A DNA stretch of 64,000 nucleotides. Origin: Furcasterigmium furcatum. Taxonomy: Eukaryota; Ascomycota; Sordariomycetes; Glomerellales; Plectosphaerellaceae. This document shows positions 10,561 to 20,457 of the stretch, piece after piece (within the stretch, counting starts at the first letter, position 1; the number at the start of each line of letters is the position of its first letter). The notes below the pieces were generated by a model. The model saw only the letters and a program-made list of their open reading frames with translations. It searched no databases and had not been told where the DNA came from. A program made the position numbers and the translations under genes. The stretch covers positions 2,112,934-2,176,933 of the forward strand of contig BCIA01000001.1 of assembly GCA_001599815.1 (NCBI GenBank). The letters are read 5' to 3'.

Positions 10561-13275
10561 ATGGCGCACACTCTCCAGATCACGGACCTTCGCTTCGAGC
10601 ACCACCCGACCGGTCTCGGAATTCCCGTCGCTTCCCCTCGTCTCTCCTGGCGCTTTCGGTCAACAGATGAGACTCCCGACGGCTGGAACCAGTCATCGTA
10701 TGATGTCGAGATCATCCGGGATTCCAGCCCCAATACCCCTCGCCTCTACAGCGTTCAAGGGGTCTCGTCCGTCTTGGTTCCCTGGCCAGATGCTCCACTG
10801 GCTTCCGGCGAAGCTGCTCAAGTCCGAGTCAAGTCCACCGGTCCTTCGCGGGGCACCACAGTCAGCACCGAGTGGTCGTCGTGGGCGTGTGTTGAGGCTG
10901 GCCTACTGAGCCGGGACGACTGGACTGCAAAGGTCATCAGCGCACCGGAACGTACCCTCGAGAAGCACGCAGATGAATGGGGCATCCGGCCGGTACGGTT
11001 TCGCAAGACTTTCGATGTTCCCTATTCGCCTAGTCGCGCGAGGCTCTACATCACCGCCCTGGGCTTGTACGAGGCGTATGTGAACGGAACTCGGGTTGGC
11101 GACGAAGCCCTCGCGCCAGGGTGGATATCGTATCAGGGGCGGATCCAGTATCAAGTATTCGATGTTGGTCCGCTCCTCAACAGCAATTCCCAGAATGTTC
11201 TGTCCATCGAGGTTGCTGAGGGGTGGTATGCTGGGCGTTTGCTCTGGAGCGAAGGCATCCCCTGCTTCTACGGCGACAGAATCGGATGTCTCGCCCAGCT
11301 TGCCATCTCTTCGGAAGGCGGGGAGAGCCCGATACGTCTTGTCACAGACGAGACATGGGAATCTTCCACCTCTCCTATCGTTGGGAGCGACATCTACGAT
11401 GGCGAGACGTACGACCTGAGCCTCGAGACACCCAACTGGCACTCCGATGGCGGAAGCTGGACCAGCAGGGTTACCATTCTCGAGTTCCCTGCGGCCGAGC
11501 TCGTGGCATCGTCGTCACCTCCGGTCCGAGTGACACAGAAAATCAAGCCCGTCAAAGTCTTCGCTGACCCTGACGGCGTGACCCTCGTTGATTTCGGTCA
11601 GAACCTCGTTGGCAAATGCCTCATCCCTCAGCTCTCCAAGCCAGCTGGCCACCGCCTACGCATCCGCCACGCCGAAGTCCTCGAGAACGATCGACTAGGC
11701 ACACGGCCTCTTCGACGAGCCAAACAAACAGACACCGTCATCTTCGGAGGCGACAGAGACCTGGAGAGCTGGTCTCCTCACTTCACCTACCACGGCTTCC
11801 GCTACGTCGAGCTCCACGGCTGGCCCGTCGAAGAAGTCAAGCTCGACTCTATCGTGGCCCTCGTTGCACACACCGACATGCCCCGGACAGGATACTTCAG
11901 CTGCTCTAACGAGAGCATCAACAAGCTGCACGAGAACGTCACGTGGAGTACTCGGGGCAACTTCGTTTCCATTCCCACCGACTGCCCGCAGCGTGACGAG
12001 CGCCTCGGCTGGACGGGCGACATTCAAGTATTCAGCCCCACGGCCAGTTTTCTCTTCGACTGCGCCGGGATGCTGGGCAACTGGCTCCGAGACTTGGTCA
12101 TCGATCAGAAGGCCTGCGGCGGCATCGTCCCGCTCGTGGTGCCAAACGCGATGAAGCATGGCCCCTGGCCCGCGGTTCCGCAGGCCGTCTGGGACGATGT
12201 CATCATTCTCTTGCCGTGGACCCTGTACACCTGGTTCGGAGACGCAGGAGTCCTGCGAGAGACGTACCAAGGCATGCAGGACTACCTTCGAACGCTGCAA
12301 CGAGGACATGATGGGCTCTGGGACCCGGCCCTCTGGCAGCTGGGCGACTGGCTGGACCCCAACGCGCCGCCTGCTGAGCCGGGTCTGGCAAGAACAGATG
12401 GAGTCCTCGTTGCAGACGCCTACCTTGTACACGTCACGGGGATCATGTCCAAGATTGCCAGAGTGCTTGGCCAGACGTCCGATGAGACCAAGTACGCCGA
12501 AGAAACCAGCAAGCTACGCAGCCTGTTCCAGGACAAGTACATCACCAAGGCAGGCTTCGTGGTGGCCGACTCCCAGACAGCCATGGCCCTGGCGCTGCTG
12601 TTTGACCTTCACGACGACCCCGTTCAGAAAAAGGCGGCGGCAGACCGACTTGCAGTGCTGGTCCGTTACTCCAAGTTTCGCGTGTCGACGGGCTTCGCGG
12701 GCACTCCCGCCATACTGCACGCGTTGTCCGAGAGCGGCCACACGAACCTCGCGTACGGCATGCTCCTCCAGAAGGAGTGCCCCTCGTGGCTGTACCCCGT
12801 GAGCATGGGCGCGACGACCATCTGGGAGCGGTGGGACAGCATGCTCGAAGACGGGACGATAAACCCCGGCCAGATGACAAGCTTCAACCACTACGCGCTG
12901 GGCTGCGTTGCCGAGTGGATTCATGCGAACATCGGGGGCGTGGCACCGCTTGAGCCGGGATGGCGGAAGTTCAGGGTCATGCCCCGGCTCGGCGGAGAGA
13001 TCACCAGCGCCAAGGTGGACTTCTTAAGCCCACAGGGGCAGGTTCGGGTTTCCTGGGAGGTCAAGGGCCGCAAAGAGTTTTCTCTCAAGGTGGTTGTTCC
13101 GCCAAACTCGGGGGCTGTAGTTCAGCTGCCTGACGGGAGCCAGGCGGTCGAGGTGGGCTCGGGCCATCATGAGTTCGGATGTGCTGTGGACCTCGATGGC
13201 GGAGAGGCATGGCCCCCGAGACCGTTGTTGACGCAGTTCAGGGACCATGAAGGGTACCAGAAGGCATATGAGTAG
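10561..13275 (+). CDS. Glycoside hydrolase family 78 alpha-L-rhamnosidase
   Basis: Single 904-codon exon; the start has an ideal Kozak context (CCGCCACC before ATGG). Domain order fits GH78: an N-terminal fibronectin-III-like segment (ASPRLSWRF, about 25-35), a Bac_rhamnosid_N-type beta-sandwich (ITALGLYEAYVNG, about 160-175), a middle sandwich (VDFGQNLVGKCLI), the (alpha/alpha)6 catalytic domain from about residue 440, and a C-terminal sandwich. The catalytic region carries PTDCPQRDERLGWTGD, whose acidic residues are the family's general-acid region, plus GDWLDPNAPP and ATTIWERWDS. There is no signal peptide, as in many intracellular fungal GH78 enzymes. It hydrolyses terminal alpha-L-rhamnose from glycosides or pectin oligomers. 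The divergent MFS and GH31 neighbours suggest import followed by intracellular cleavage. Confidence 0.94.
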   Translation: MAHTLQITDLRFEHHPTGLGIPVASPRLSWRFRSTDETPDGWNQSSYDVEIIRDSSPNTPRLYSVQGVSSVLVPWPDAPLASGEAAQVRVKSTGPSRGTTVSTEWSSWACVEAGLLSRDDWTAKVISAPERTLEKHADEWGIRPVRFRKTFDVPYSPSRARLYITALGLYEAYVNGTRVGDEALAPGWISYQGRIQYQVFDVGPLLNSNSQNVLSIEVAEGWYAGRLLWSEGIPCFYGDRIGCLAQLAISSEGGESPIRLVTDETWESSTSPIVGSDIYDGETYDLSLETPNWHSDGGSWTSRVTILEFPAAELVASSSPPVRVTQKIKPVKVFADPDGVTLVDFGQNLVGKCLIPQLSKPAGHRLRIRHAEVLENDRLGTRPLRRAKQTDTVIFGGDRDLESWSPHFTYHGFRYVELHGWPVEEVKLDSIVALVAHTDMPRTGYFSCSNESINKLHENVTWSTRGNFVSIPTDCPQRDERLGWTGDIQVFSPTASFLFDCAGMLGNWLRDLVIDQKACGGIVPLVVPNAMKHGPWPAVPQAVWDDVIILLPWTLYTWFGDAGVLRETYQGMQDYLRTLQRGHDGLWDPALWQLGDWLDPNAPPAEPGLARTDGVLVADAYLVHVTGIMSKIARVLGQTSDETKYAEETSKLRSLFQDKYITKAGFVVADSQTAMALALLFDLHDDPVQKKAAADRLAVLVRYSKFRVSTGFAGTPAILHALSESGHTNLAYGMLLQKECPSWLYPVSMGATTIWERWDSMLEDGTINPGQMTSFNHYALGCVAEWIHANIGGVAPLEPGWRKFRVMPRLGGEITSAKVDFLSPQGQVRVSWEVKGRKEFSLKVVVPPNSGAVVQLPDGSQAVEVGSGHHEFGCAVDLDGGEAWPPRPLLTQFRDHEGYQKAYE

Positions 13276-13518
13276 CCGTCTTGTCTGTCACTGCAAGTCC
13301 TGCCGCACCAGGATGCAGAGCAGTGCTGCAGTTTTTAGATGGCACCTCATACTCAGAAGTGGTAAATCAAAATGCAACTGTTCAATGACTCCCAGATGCA
13401 CGAGTATATAAAAGTCGAGCCACGGTCAACGATGGGTGGACGTGGGGGAAGCTCGAGGGCGCCGGGGGAACACCGCTGGCTGCCCCTGAGCCTCCCCGGG
13501 CACGAGCCTATATAACCC

Positions 13519-13556
<38 letters not shown>

Positions 13557-13924
13557 ATTCCTGGTATTATTGACCGTGGCGGCACCTGTGGAGGGTGTTC
13601 TGGTCAAGCGGTATGGTTGTGGATCGATTGGTTAACACAGGTTAGTCCGTAAGGAATTAAAACAACAACAACAACGGCAACTCAACAGAGGTCGTCAGTC
13701 ACTCACGTCAGGGACGTAGGAGCCAGAGAAGCTCCGAACCCTTTTGCCTTTTTGCACTTAGGACCCGTTTCCTCCTGCTTTTCCTTTTTGAAGAATCGAT
13801 CCAGACTTGCGTTGTGACTAATTATTTCTCTTGTATGAAATGGGGCAGTGTTGTTTGGAACTCTATGACCGATACCAGACCACTTCCTCACAGCGAGCCA
13901 AGCCCAAACAGTTCTTCCCTTCGG
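13276..13924. other. Intergenic with TATA-like boxes and a poly-C run
   Basis: 3' flank of the GH78 gene and of the minus-strand small secreted protein gene. It contains TATATAAAAG at 13405-13414 and TATATAA near 13509-13515 on the plus strand, the C36 run at 13520-13555, and four CAA units near 13662-13674. No ORF with coding character follows the TATA-like boxes. Confidence 0.5.
13520..13555. repeat. Homopolymer run of 36 C
   Basis: Unbroken C at 13520-13555 (G on the other strand), directly preceded by CCCA. True length is hard to sequence or assemble, so 36 may be inexact. Confidence 0.9.
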
Positions 13925-14440
13925 TTACATTTGTACCGCGCACAAGATCCCAGAAGCGAGAAGCAGCCAAGCCGGCATGGCAGTCGTCACCGCTGAGCCC
14001 TCCTCCTCTCCGCTGTAGCCCACGAGGCTGAACCGTTCGCTGAAGGCCTGGACGCTCCCTCCATCCGATGGACCCCTCATAACAGCCTCAAGGATAACTT
14101 CGGCCTCCTGGCGCTCGGTCGTGGCGTTTCTGTGGCTTTCCAGGAACTCGCGCACTTCAGTGGGATCCCACTCGTACTCGCCCGCTGAGATAGTAAGATT
14201 GGCCGCCAGGGGCTCTGTCCATGCGGTCGCAGCGCCGTCCTCCCCAGGCAGGAGCATGCTGAAGTGCATTTCCAGGGAGAGGGAGCGGAACTCGGTGGTT
14301 GGTGGCTCCGGCAGTGTCCAGGCGATGGTGATGCTGGAGACGGACACGTTCAGCGGCACGCCGGGCTCTGGGCTTGTCAGGAGAGCCACGGCGCCATTGA
14401 AAACCGCAACGAGGAGGGCGAGACGTGCTGGGATGCGCAT
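13925..14440 (-). CDS. Small secreted, possibly GPI-anchored protein
   Basis: One exon, 171 aa. The N-terminus (MRIPARLALLVAVFNGAVA) is a typical signal peptide with cleavage near residue 19-20. The mature part begins LLTSPEPGVPLNVSVSSITI, followed by AWTLPEPP: this resembles the beta-sandwich start of fungal Kre9/Knh1-like Ser/Thr-rich GPI-anchored proteins, but the match is weak. At least three N-glycosylation sequons are visible (NVS, NLT, NAT). The C-terminus ends in a hydrophobic tail (AMPAWLLLASGILCAVQM) after a small-residue stretch (EEEGSAVTT), as in GPI-attachment signals. I infer a plasma-membrane or cell-wall protein of unknown role. There are few cysteines, so it is not a classic Cys-rich effector. 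Confidence 0.7.
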   Translation of the reverse strand: MRIPARLALLVAVFNGAVALLTSPEPGVPLNVSVSSITIAWTLPEPPTTEFRSLSLEMHFSMLLPGEDGAATAWTEPLAANLTISAGEYEWDPTEVREFLESHRNATTERQEAEVILEAVMRGPSDGGSVQAFSERFSLVGYSGEEEGSAVTTAMPAWLLLASGILCAVQM

Positions 14441-15551
14441 GGTGATTTGTTTAAGAGACGACGCTTGAGGTGGATGAACAGTTGAGCGAGCAGAATAAAG
14501 TAACTCTGGACATAACAGTCACTCAACCCGGGCTCCTCCCGCGGTTTTAACCCGACTTGCCCGCTGGTTCGACAAAGGCAGGAAAAAGTTCGCGCACAAG
14601 AGGATTTTCAGGGTCTGATGACGATGACCGATATGACCGCCTAATAACATGACATACCAGGATTCACAAGTTGGCCCATCAGATAATTAAGTATGCAGCG
14701 GGATCTCCCGAGAAGACCCTGAATGCGATACTTACAACCCCGCTCCCAGATTCTGGACTCCCTTGGCAAAGGTTACCATTGCCCAAACGAGCCTGTCTGA
14801 GGCCAACTCATCTCACGACAAGCTCAAAGAACCCAGTGGCCCCGCAACCCGGAGTACTAGCGCAACGGTGAGCATCAGTTTGCTGCTTCTCGTCACTCGG
14901 GACTCCATCGTGTTGGCGCTACTCATCAGGTCACATGAGTGTTTGAAACAGATGCTGGGTGCCTCTCCACCATCTCGTATTTCCTCCAACAGAGACGCAT
15001 TCCTCTGTCTATGCTCCGGTCCACGTGCAGGGCGAGGACAACGCCGAAGACCAGGTCGACAACGGAAAAACGGTCAGACAAAACATGTGTTTATTCTGGA
15101 CTCTTAACAAATGGAGGGAGCCTGGAGACGCTCTCTGGCTTGGTCAGGAGTTTACTTTTCCTGAGTGATTATTGTCTGTCGTGATATCAATGTCTGGCCG
15201 GAGCAGACAGCTCATTGCTTCGCCGTGATACTCATATTTCCAACCGCCGGAAATGCCGCGAACATGATCTCCCCCTTGCGGTCTTTGTCCGCATCGTTGG
15301 ACACGGTAGGCTCGAGGCGGCTGCCAAGCCTCAACACCAACTACAGAGTAATCCCCTGGTGTAGTTTGTTTATCAGCGTAACTACCAAAGCAATTCCAAA
15401 TTCCCGAAGCTCTTACAGCTCCCGGGGAATCGGTCAAATCCAAGAATGTCGTCACTCGGGAACTTCGTCGCGCATCCAGCGTAAGTTGATACCTGACCTC
15501 TTGATTTCCTAACGCCACCAATGCTCTCAATATGATACAGCCAACTTGGCT
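14441..15551. other. Intergenic, nothing recognised
   Basis: About 1.1 kb between the start of the small secreted protein gene (minus) and the end of UTP13 (minus). It should contain the former's promoter and the latter's 3' UTR. Scattered ORFs up to about 128 codons show no motif. Confidence 0.5.
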
Positions 15552-18368
15552 TTAGGTCATGACAACGTCCCTCTCCGCAACATCTGCGTCCTGCATGATC
15601 AAATCGTCCATGGCAGGGGCCAAGTCATCCATCTCCTGCAGGGTATATTCCACCAGATAGCTCTCGTCCACCAGCTCCTCCATCCTCTTGTAATGCCGCT
15701 CCGTGTACACCTTGAGCGCATTCAGCACCTCTTTCAGGGACTGCTGTCCCCGGGCGCCCCTCACGGACAGGTTGGAGAGCTTCGACGCGGGATAGCTCCG
15801 CACCAACGTCCACAGGATCCTCTGCGCGACCGGTGCCGTCCTGGCGTTCGTGTTCCAGTCTCGTACCCGGAGCAGCAGCGTGAAGAGCTGCTCGTCGGAC
15901 AGGGTTGCCAGGACCTGGTCCACGGCTTTCAGTCCCGTCAAGCTGTCCTTCTCGGGGGTGTTGGTGGTCACCACAGAGGTGAAGATGTTGAGGAGTCGGC
16001 CGGGGTGGTTCAGCTGCAGCGCGAGCACGATTGCGTCTCTGTACGAGCCGGCGTGCATGTGGTTCTCCAGCTCCTGCTCCTGCTCGACAAGCTTGAGTGC
16101 CGCTTGAGATGCCTCGGCCTTTGTCTCCGATGTCGTATCCTTCCAGAAGCACACCGTGGAGTCGCCACTGCCTGAGACGATGCCGTTCGTCTCGGGGTGG
16201 ACAGCGAGAGCCCACACCCGGTCCTCGTGGTTGTCCAGGGTGCATTCCGTCTCGCCAGATTGCGCGTCCCAGACCTTGACGAGACCATCACCGGCCGCCG
16301 TGGCGAACTGGATCTGCCTCCTCGTCTTCTCCTCGTGCTTGGGGATGTTGAGCCACGCGACCTTCAAGACGCTGTTGGAATGGCCCTCGAAAGTCCTGAT
16401 GCAGGTATAGCTCGACAAACTCCATAGCTTAACCGTCTTGTCGCCGCTGCCGGTCAACACCGCGCCCTTGCCAGCGACCGGGCCCTCGTCGCCCTGGAGC
16501 GTCGGTGTGCTTGCAGGCGCGAATCGGACAGACCACACACCTCTCTTGTGGCCCCGGAGAATACCCTGGACTTCACCCTCCGCCACGGACCAGATCTTGA
16601 CCGTCTTATCCTGGGATGCCGTGGCAAACAGCTGGCCCGAGGGATGCACATCGATGGCGTTGATGTCCTTGTCGTGCGCCTTTCGCGTGAACACCGCCCT
16701 GGAACTGGTCTTCTTGCTCTGTCGGGGAACCTCCCATTTCTTCACCGTCATGTCTTGCGAGCCCGTGAGGAGGAAGGGTGGCGGGTGGTTCAGGGGGTCC
16801 TTGAACTGTGCTGATGACTCCTGAGGTACGTTCTTCGGCAGGCCGACGGCGCCCACGGACTCAGCGTGTCCCGTGAACACGGCCCAACATGTGTATGAAT
16901 CGTTTGCCGGGTCGATGCGCCATAACCGGGCAGTGTTGTCCTTCGCTCCGGTCGCAATCCAGTGACCGGACCAGTCGACATCCATGGTGAGGACGATGTC
17001 CTCGTGACCCTTGAGCAGACCCACGTCCTGGCCGAAATATCTCGACCCAGCGGATGCCCAGTCTTCTGCTGTCCTTGCCGCCTCGGAAGCGGCGACTGAC
17101 ACGATGCGCACCTCCTCTTCGTTGGTACCCAAAGCCATGAGCGACCTGTCCGGCAGGAGATATGCCAGATCGATGATCTCATCGTGTGTTCCCGAAATGC
17201 GTCTGAACGGCTCAGGCACAGTGCCCTCCGCTGACTCTCGTGTGGGAGGGCGGTAGAGCGCCAGGGTCTGGTTGACCTGGACGCAGAGAATGAAGGGAAG
17301 TTCCGGGCGGTAGATGGCACTTGTGATACCCTCAACCTCAGACCTTGTAGCTTGCTCCTTGGTCAACTCCCGGCCGGTATCCGTGTCCCACACCCGCAGA
17401 CACCCCTTGGCGCCCGCCGAGTAGGTCAGCCTGCCTTCGTCTGCAAACCCGACAGCCTCGACCAGCTCCAGGCATGGCGCGATATGCCTCTTCTTCCACG
17501 ACTTGACATCCCACCAGATGATTGTCTTGTCTCTGCTGGCGGAGACAATGGCGTGTTGCTCCGGGGAGTAGTCCAGTCCTTGGACATCTGAGACGTGGGA
17601 TTCGAGACTGGCGATGACCTTGCGCTTGTTCAGATCCCACACGCGGACCTCGCCGTTTTGGCTGCCGGATATCAGGCGAAATTGGGTTCCGACTTCTTCA
17701 GGTTCCTCCTCCTCCGTCTGTTGCGAACCCTTCTTTCCCTTCTTGGGCTTGGCTGGCACCTTGTCGCTGGCACGCGCAGCAACTTCGAAGAAGCGCAGTG
17801 CGGAGACAAGCACACTAGGCCCACGGAAAGTGTGCGTCACGTAGCCTCCAGCAATATCCCAGACCTTGATGGTTCCGTCTGTGCCTCCAGTGGCCAGGAG
17901 GGTGCTGGTTCGGTCGACGGCGAGGACGACAACGGGCGTCGTGTGCGGCTTGACGGATCGAACGGGGGTCGCTTGAATGGTGCCGTCTTCGGAGGTCTTG
18001 AGAGCGTAGATCTTCATCGACAGGGAGCGGGAGCAGATGATGAGGTGGGATCCATTGGGAGTTACTGCGAGAATGTCAGAGTCGGCGCAAGTCTGGTTCG
18101 AGGAGCCAACCTACGTGTCAAGGTCGAAATCGACTCGCCATCCTAGAGAGCCAGTTAGAAATGTCTGGAAGCGCCGGTCCAAAGAACATACTCCGTCAAT
18201 CTTCGCCAGATGCTTTCCGTTGGAGGGGTCCGTCAGGATCGCATCCCCCTCCAGCGTTGTCGCAAGAATCTGGGCGCCATTGCTCAGTGCAACCGAGCCG
18301 CCGGTGTAAATCGGCCGGATGACCTTTTCGGGCTGGAAAGTCGTCTTGGAAGGTTGTCTGTTCGCCAT
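15552..18368 (-). CDS. UTP13: U3 snoRNP WD-repeat protein Utp13
   Basis: Three exons: complement(18192..18368), complement(18115..18142), complement(15552..18064). The introns are 49 and 50 nt (18143..18191 and 18065..18114), and the middle exon is only 28 nt. Spliced, it gives 905 aa. The start is placed at MANRQPSKTTF, which fits orthologues; an in-frame ATG five codons upstream (18383) is the alternative. The protein is built of about a dozen WD40 repeats (LLATGGTDGTIKVWD, IVSASRDKTIIWWD, WIATGAKDNTARLWR, LFATASQDKTVKIWS, VLTGSGDKTVKLWS, GIVSGSGDSTVCFW). The C-terminal Utp13 domain (about 760-905) contains WTLVRSYP and ALKVYTERHYKRMEELVDES. Utp13 is part of the UtpB subcomplex of the small-subunit processome in the nucleolus (18S rRNA maturation). 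An acidic/Lys insertion (KPKKGKKGSQQTEEEEPEE) interrupts an early blade. Confidence 0.93.
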
Positions 18369-18459
18369 TGTACCAGCCAGCAATTGTTCGGTCCTGGCGA
18401 GAATGTCCTCGAGTCCGTCGAGCTCTGCCTTCGTCTGGGAAATTTTTGTCCAGGATGCC

Positions 18460-18493
18460 GATAATTTCTTATCGATAAGAGCACTATCTTATC
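18460..18493. promoter_or_regulatory. Cluster of four GATA motifs with a 12-bp palindrome
   Basis: In the 269-bp divergent gap between UTP13 and the membrane-protein gene: GATAA at 18460-18464, the perfect palindrome CTTATCGATAAG at 18468-18479 (two opposed GATAA cores), and TTATC at 18489-18493. Four cores in 34 bp fit HGATAR sites bound by fungal GATA factors (e.g. AreA/NIT2 or WC types), or a GATCGATC-like element; binding is not shown. Confidence 0.45.
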
Positions 18494-18637
18494 GGGCCCG
18501 CCCATCGTCATCTGTTACCTCCCCAGTCGCAAGTGCAACCACCTTCGCATCAACGCAAATCCCAGAGTCCCTGTCCATTGACTTTTTCGGTTTCCCGTCG
18601 CAAGCGTTTCCATGTTTTCTAGGTCGCCAGTCGAAGC

Positions 18638-20300
18638 ATGACGAGGCTCGGCCCTTTGACGGCCCAAGCTTTGGTGAGTTGCACTCCAGCCGCGATCGCA
18701 TCGCGGGCCTAACTCGAGTCTCCAGGGCCGATCACCCTTCGACGATGAAGTCCTCCAGGGAGAGGGCGAAGCGGACCCTCGCGCTCCTCACCAGCAATTC
18801 GACAGTCGCGGACGTCCGCACAACCCAGAAACCAGGCGAATGAACCGGGATATGGTGCGAGCCCACAACGAGGTCATGCAAATCATCGGCGTCGCAGAAC
18901 CTGACTCGGGACCGACCGACGCGGAAAAGGAGGCGAAGCGGCGCTATCATGACTACGAGGAGGTCATGGGCCACAGGTTGCTCCGGCTTGGTCGCGCACT
19001 GGAGGTCGGCGGTGTCTGGGGCGTGAACGGTTTTCGCGCCCGGATACTGGTCTACCAACGATACGCCGACATACCCTTCCTCGACCTGTTCCGCTACGAA
19101 AGAAGCCAGAGGTCCATACCACAAATGTTCTTGGCCGGCCTGCCGACCTTCCTTGCGGGCCACGCACTAAAGGTGGCAACGCATTTCTGGGGTCCGTTGC
19201 GACGGAGACGACGGTGGTTGAACCCGATATTCTCGTACATCCGAGTTCATCTACAGCTGTACGTCTTCATGCAGAGGGTGGAGCTCATCCCGGCGAGCCA
19301 GTGGTTCCCTTCCTGGACATACTTCATTCCCGGTCTGCCGACGTCGCCGATTGCCGCGCCGGCCCCTCCAGAGGACTTCAGTGCGGCGTCGCTGCTCCGA
19401 TATGCCGGCGCTTGGTGCATCAACGCCGCGCCCTTTGTCTCGTTTGTTGTCTGGGGCCAGATGTGGACGAGAGTCACCACATTCCTGTGGCAGGAGTTCT
19501 ACAGTCGACTACCGAATACGGTTCACCACAGGAGGTTCCTCCCGACTCCTATGCCGCCGCCGCCGCCGCCAGCCGAGGAACCGCCCCAAGAAACCGGCCG
19601 ACAGCCAGTCGATATATCGCCGCAGCACAGAGCCGAGGTCCTCCGCGACCTGAACGAAATGGCCATCGATGGTGAAGACGAGGTGCCTTCCACTGCTCTT
19701 ACGAGGAGACCAAGCGGTTTCTCCATGCGCGGAGGGGACGATTTTGGCAGCGACGACGATGAAGATGGCGGTATAAGCGCTACTCTCATCAGCTTCGACG
19801 TTGAAGCGACAGATGCGACGGATGCTCCGCCGGGCCTCTGGTCGGCCGAGCTGCGCCCAAGTGCTGCGGCAGACGGGCCAGGCGCCGGTGGACCAGCGCC
19901 GCCAACGACCTACGTCGACACCATGCTCACGCGGCTGCCGGCCTGCCTAGCCTCGGACATTTTCACGGTCATCTCGTCGTACATACTCGTCGCGCCGTAT
20001 GAGGCGATGGCGTTGCGCTTGGTGGCCCGATCATATCGCGAGCGCATGGGCCTCCCGTTTACGGACATTTACGAGCCGAACATCTTCGCGGGCATGACCC
20101 TGAACGGCATCACCAACTTTTTCGGCATCGAGTTCTTGCATCTGTCCATTGCCGGCGAGCTCTGGGCGCTGATAACCCTCTTTGCGCAGGTGTTCCACCT
20201 GACGGAGGAGGAATTCAAGGAGATGGAGGACGAAGAGCGGCAGGCGCGGCAGGAGGCAGCCGGTGAGCTAGCGGGGGTCCTCGATGACAGTCCTGATTAG
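18638..20300 (+). CDS. Multi-pass membrane protein of unknown function
   Basis: I do not recognise a named family. The clear part is 18840..20300 (486 codons from MNRDMVRAHNEVMQ), but the same frame remains open upstream with coding-like sequence (GRPHNPETRR), so the start is probably earlier. A consistent model uses ATG 18638, exon end 18673, intron 18674..18725 (GTGAGT, CCTAAC, TCCAG), giving 536 aa. Features: an N-terminal soluble part; hydrophobic stretches near the motifs FLAGLPTFLAGHAL, INAAPFVSFVVWGQMW, ASDIFTVISSYILVAPYEAM and ELWALITLFAQVF (probably four to six membrane segments); a Pro-rich run (PMPPPPPPAEEPPQE); an acidic linker (DDFGSDDDEDGG); and a charged tail (EEEFKEMEDEERQARQEA). 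It is likely a conserved fungal organelle-membrane protein. Confidence is high that it is a gene, low for role and exact start. Confidence 0.75.
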
Positions 20301-20457
20301 AGGCTCGACTCGCGAGGCGTTCGGTGCGCGGATTGCATCTGGCAAGCCAGGATTCACGGAGTTTTCGGCAATGATACCATGTATAAATCAAAGCGATTGG
20401 TTTCCGTCATTAAAGTCGTGGCTCGTAATCAGACAGTGCTGGCCTCTGAACGCTCTC

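Noticed and set aside
18745..18843. Short frame starting at ATG 18745 as start of the membrane-protein gene
   Set aside because: It is in a different frame and stops at 18843; the coding frame is the one that reads GRPHNPETRRMNRD.
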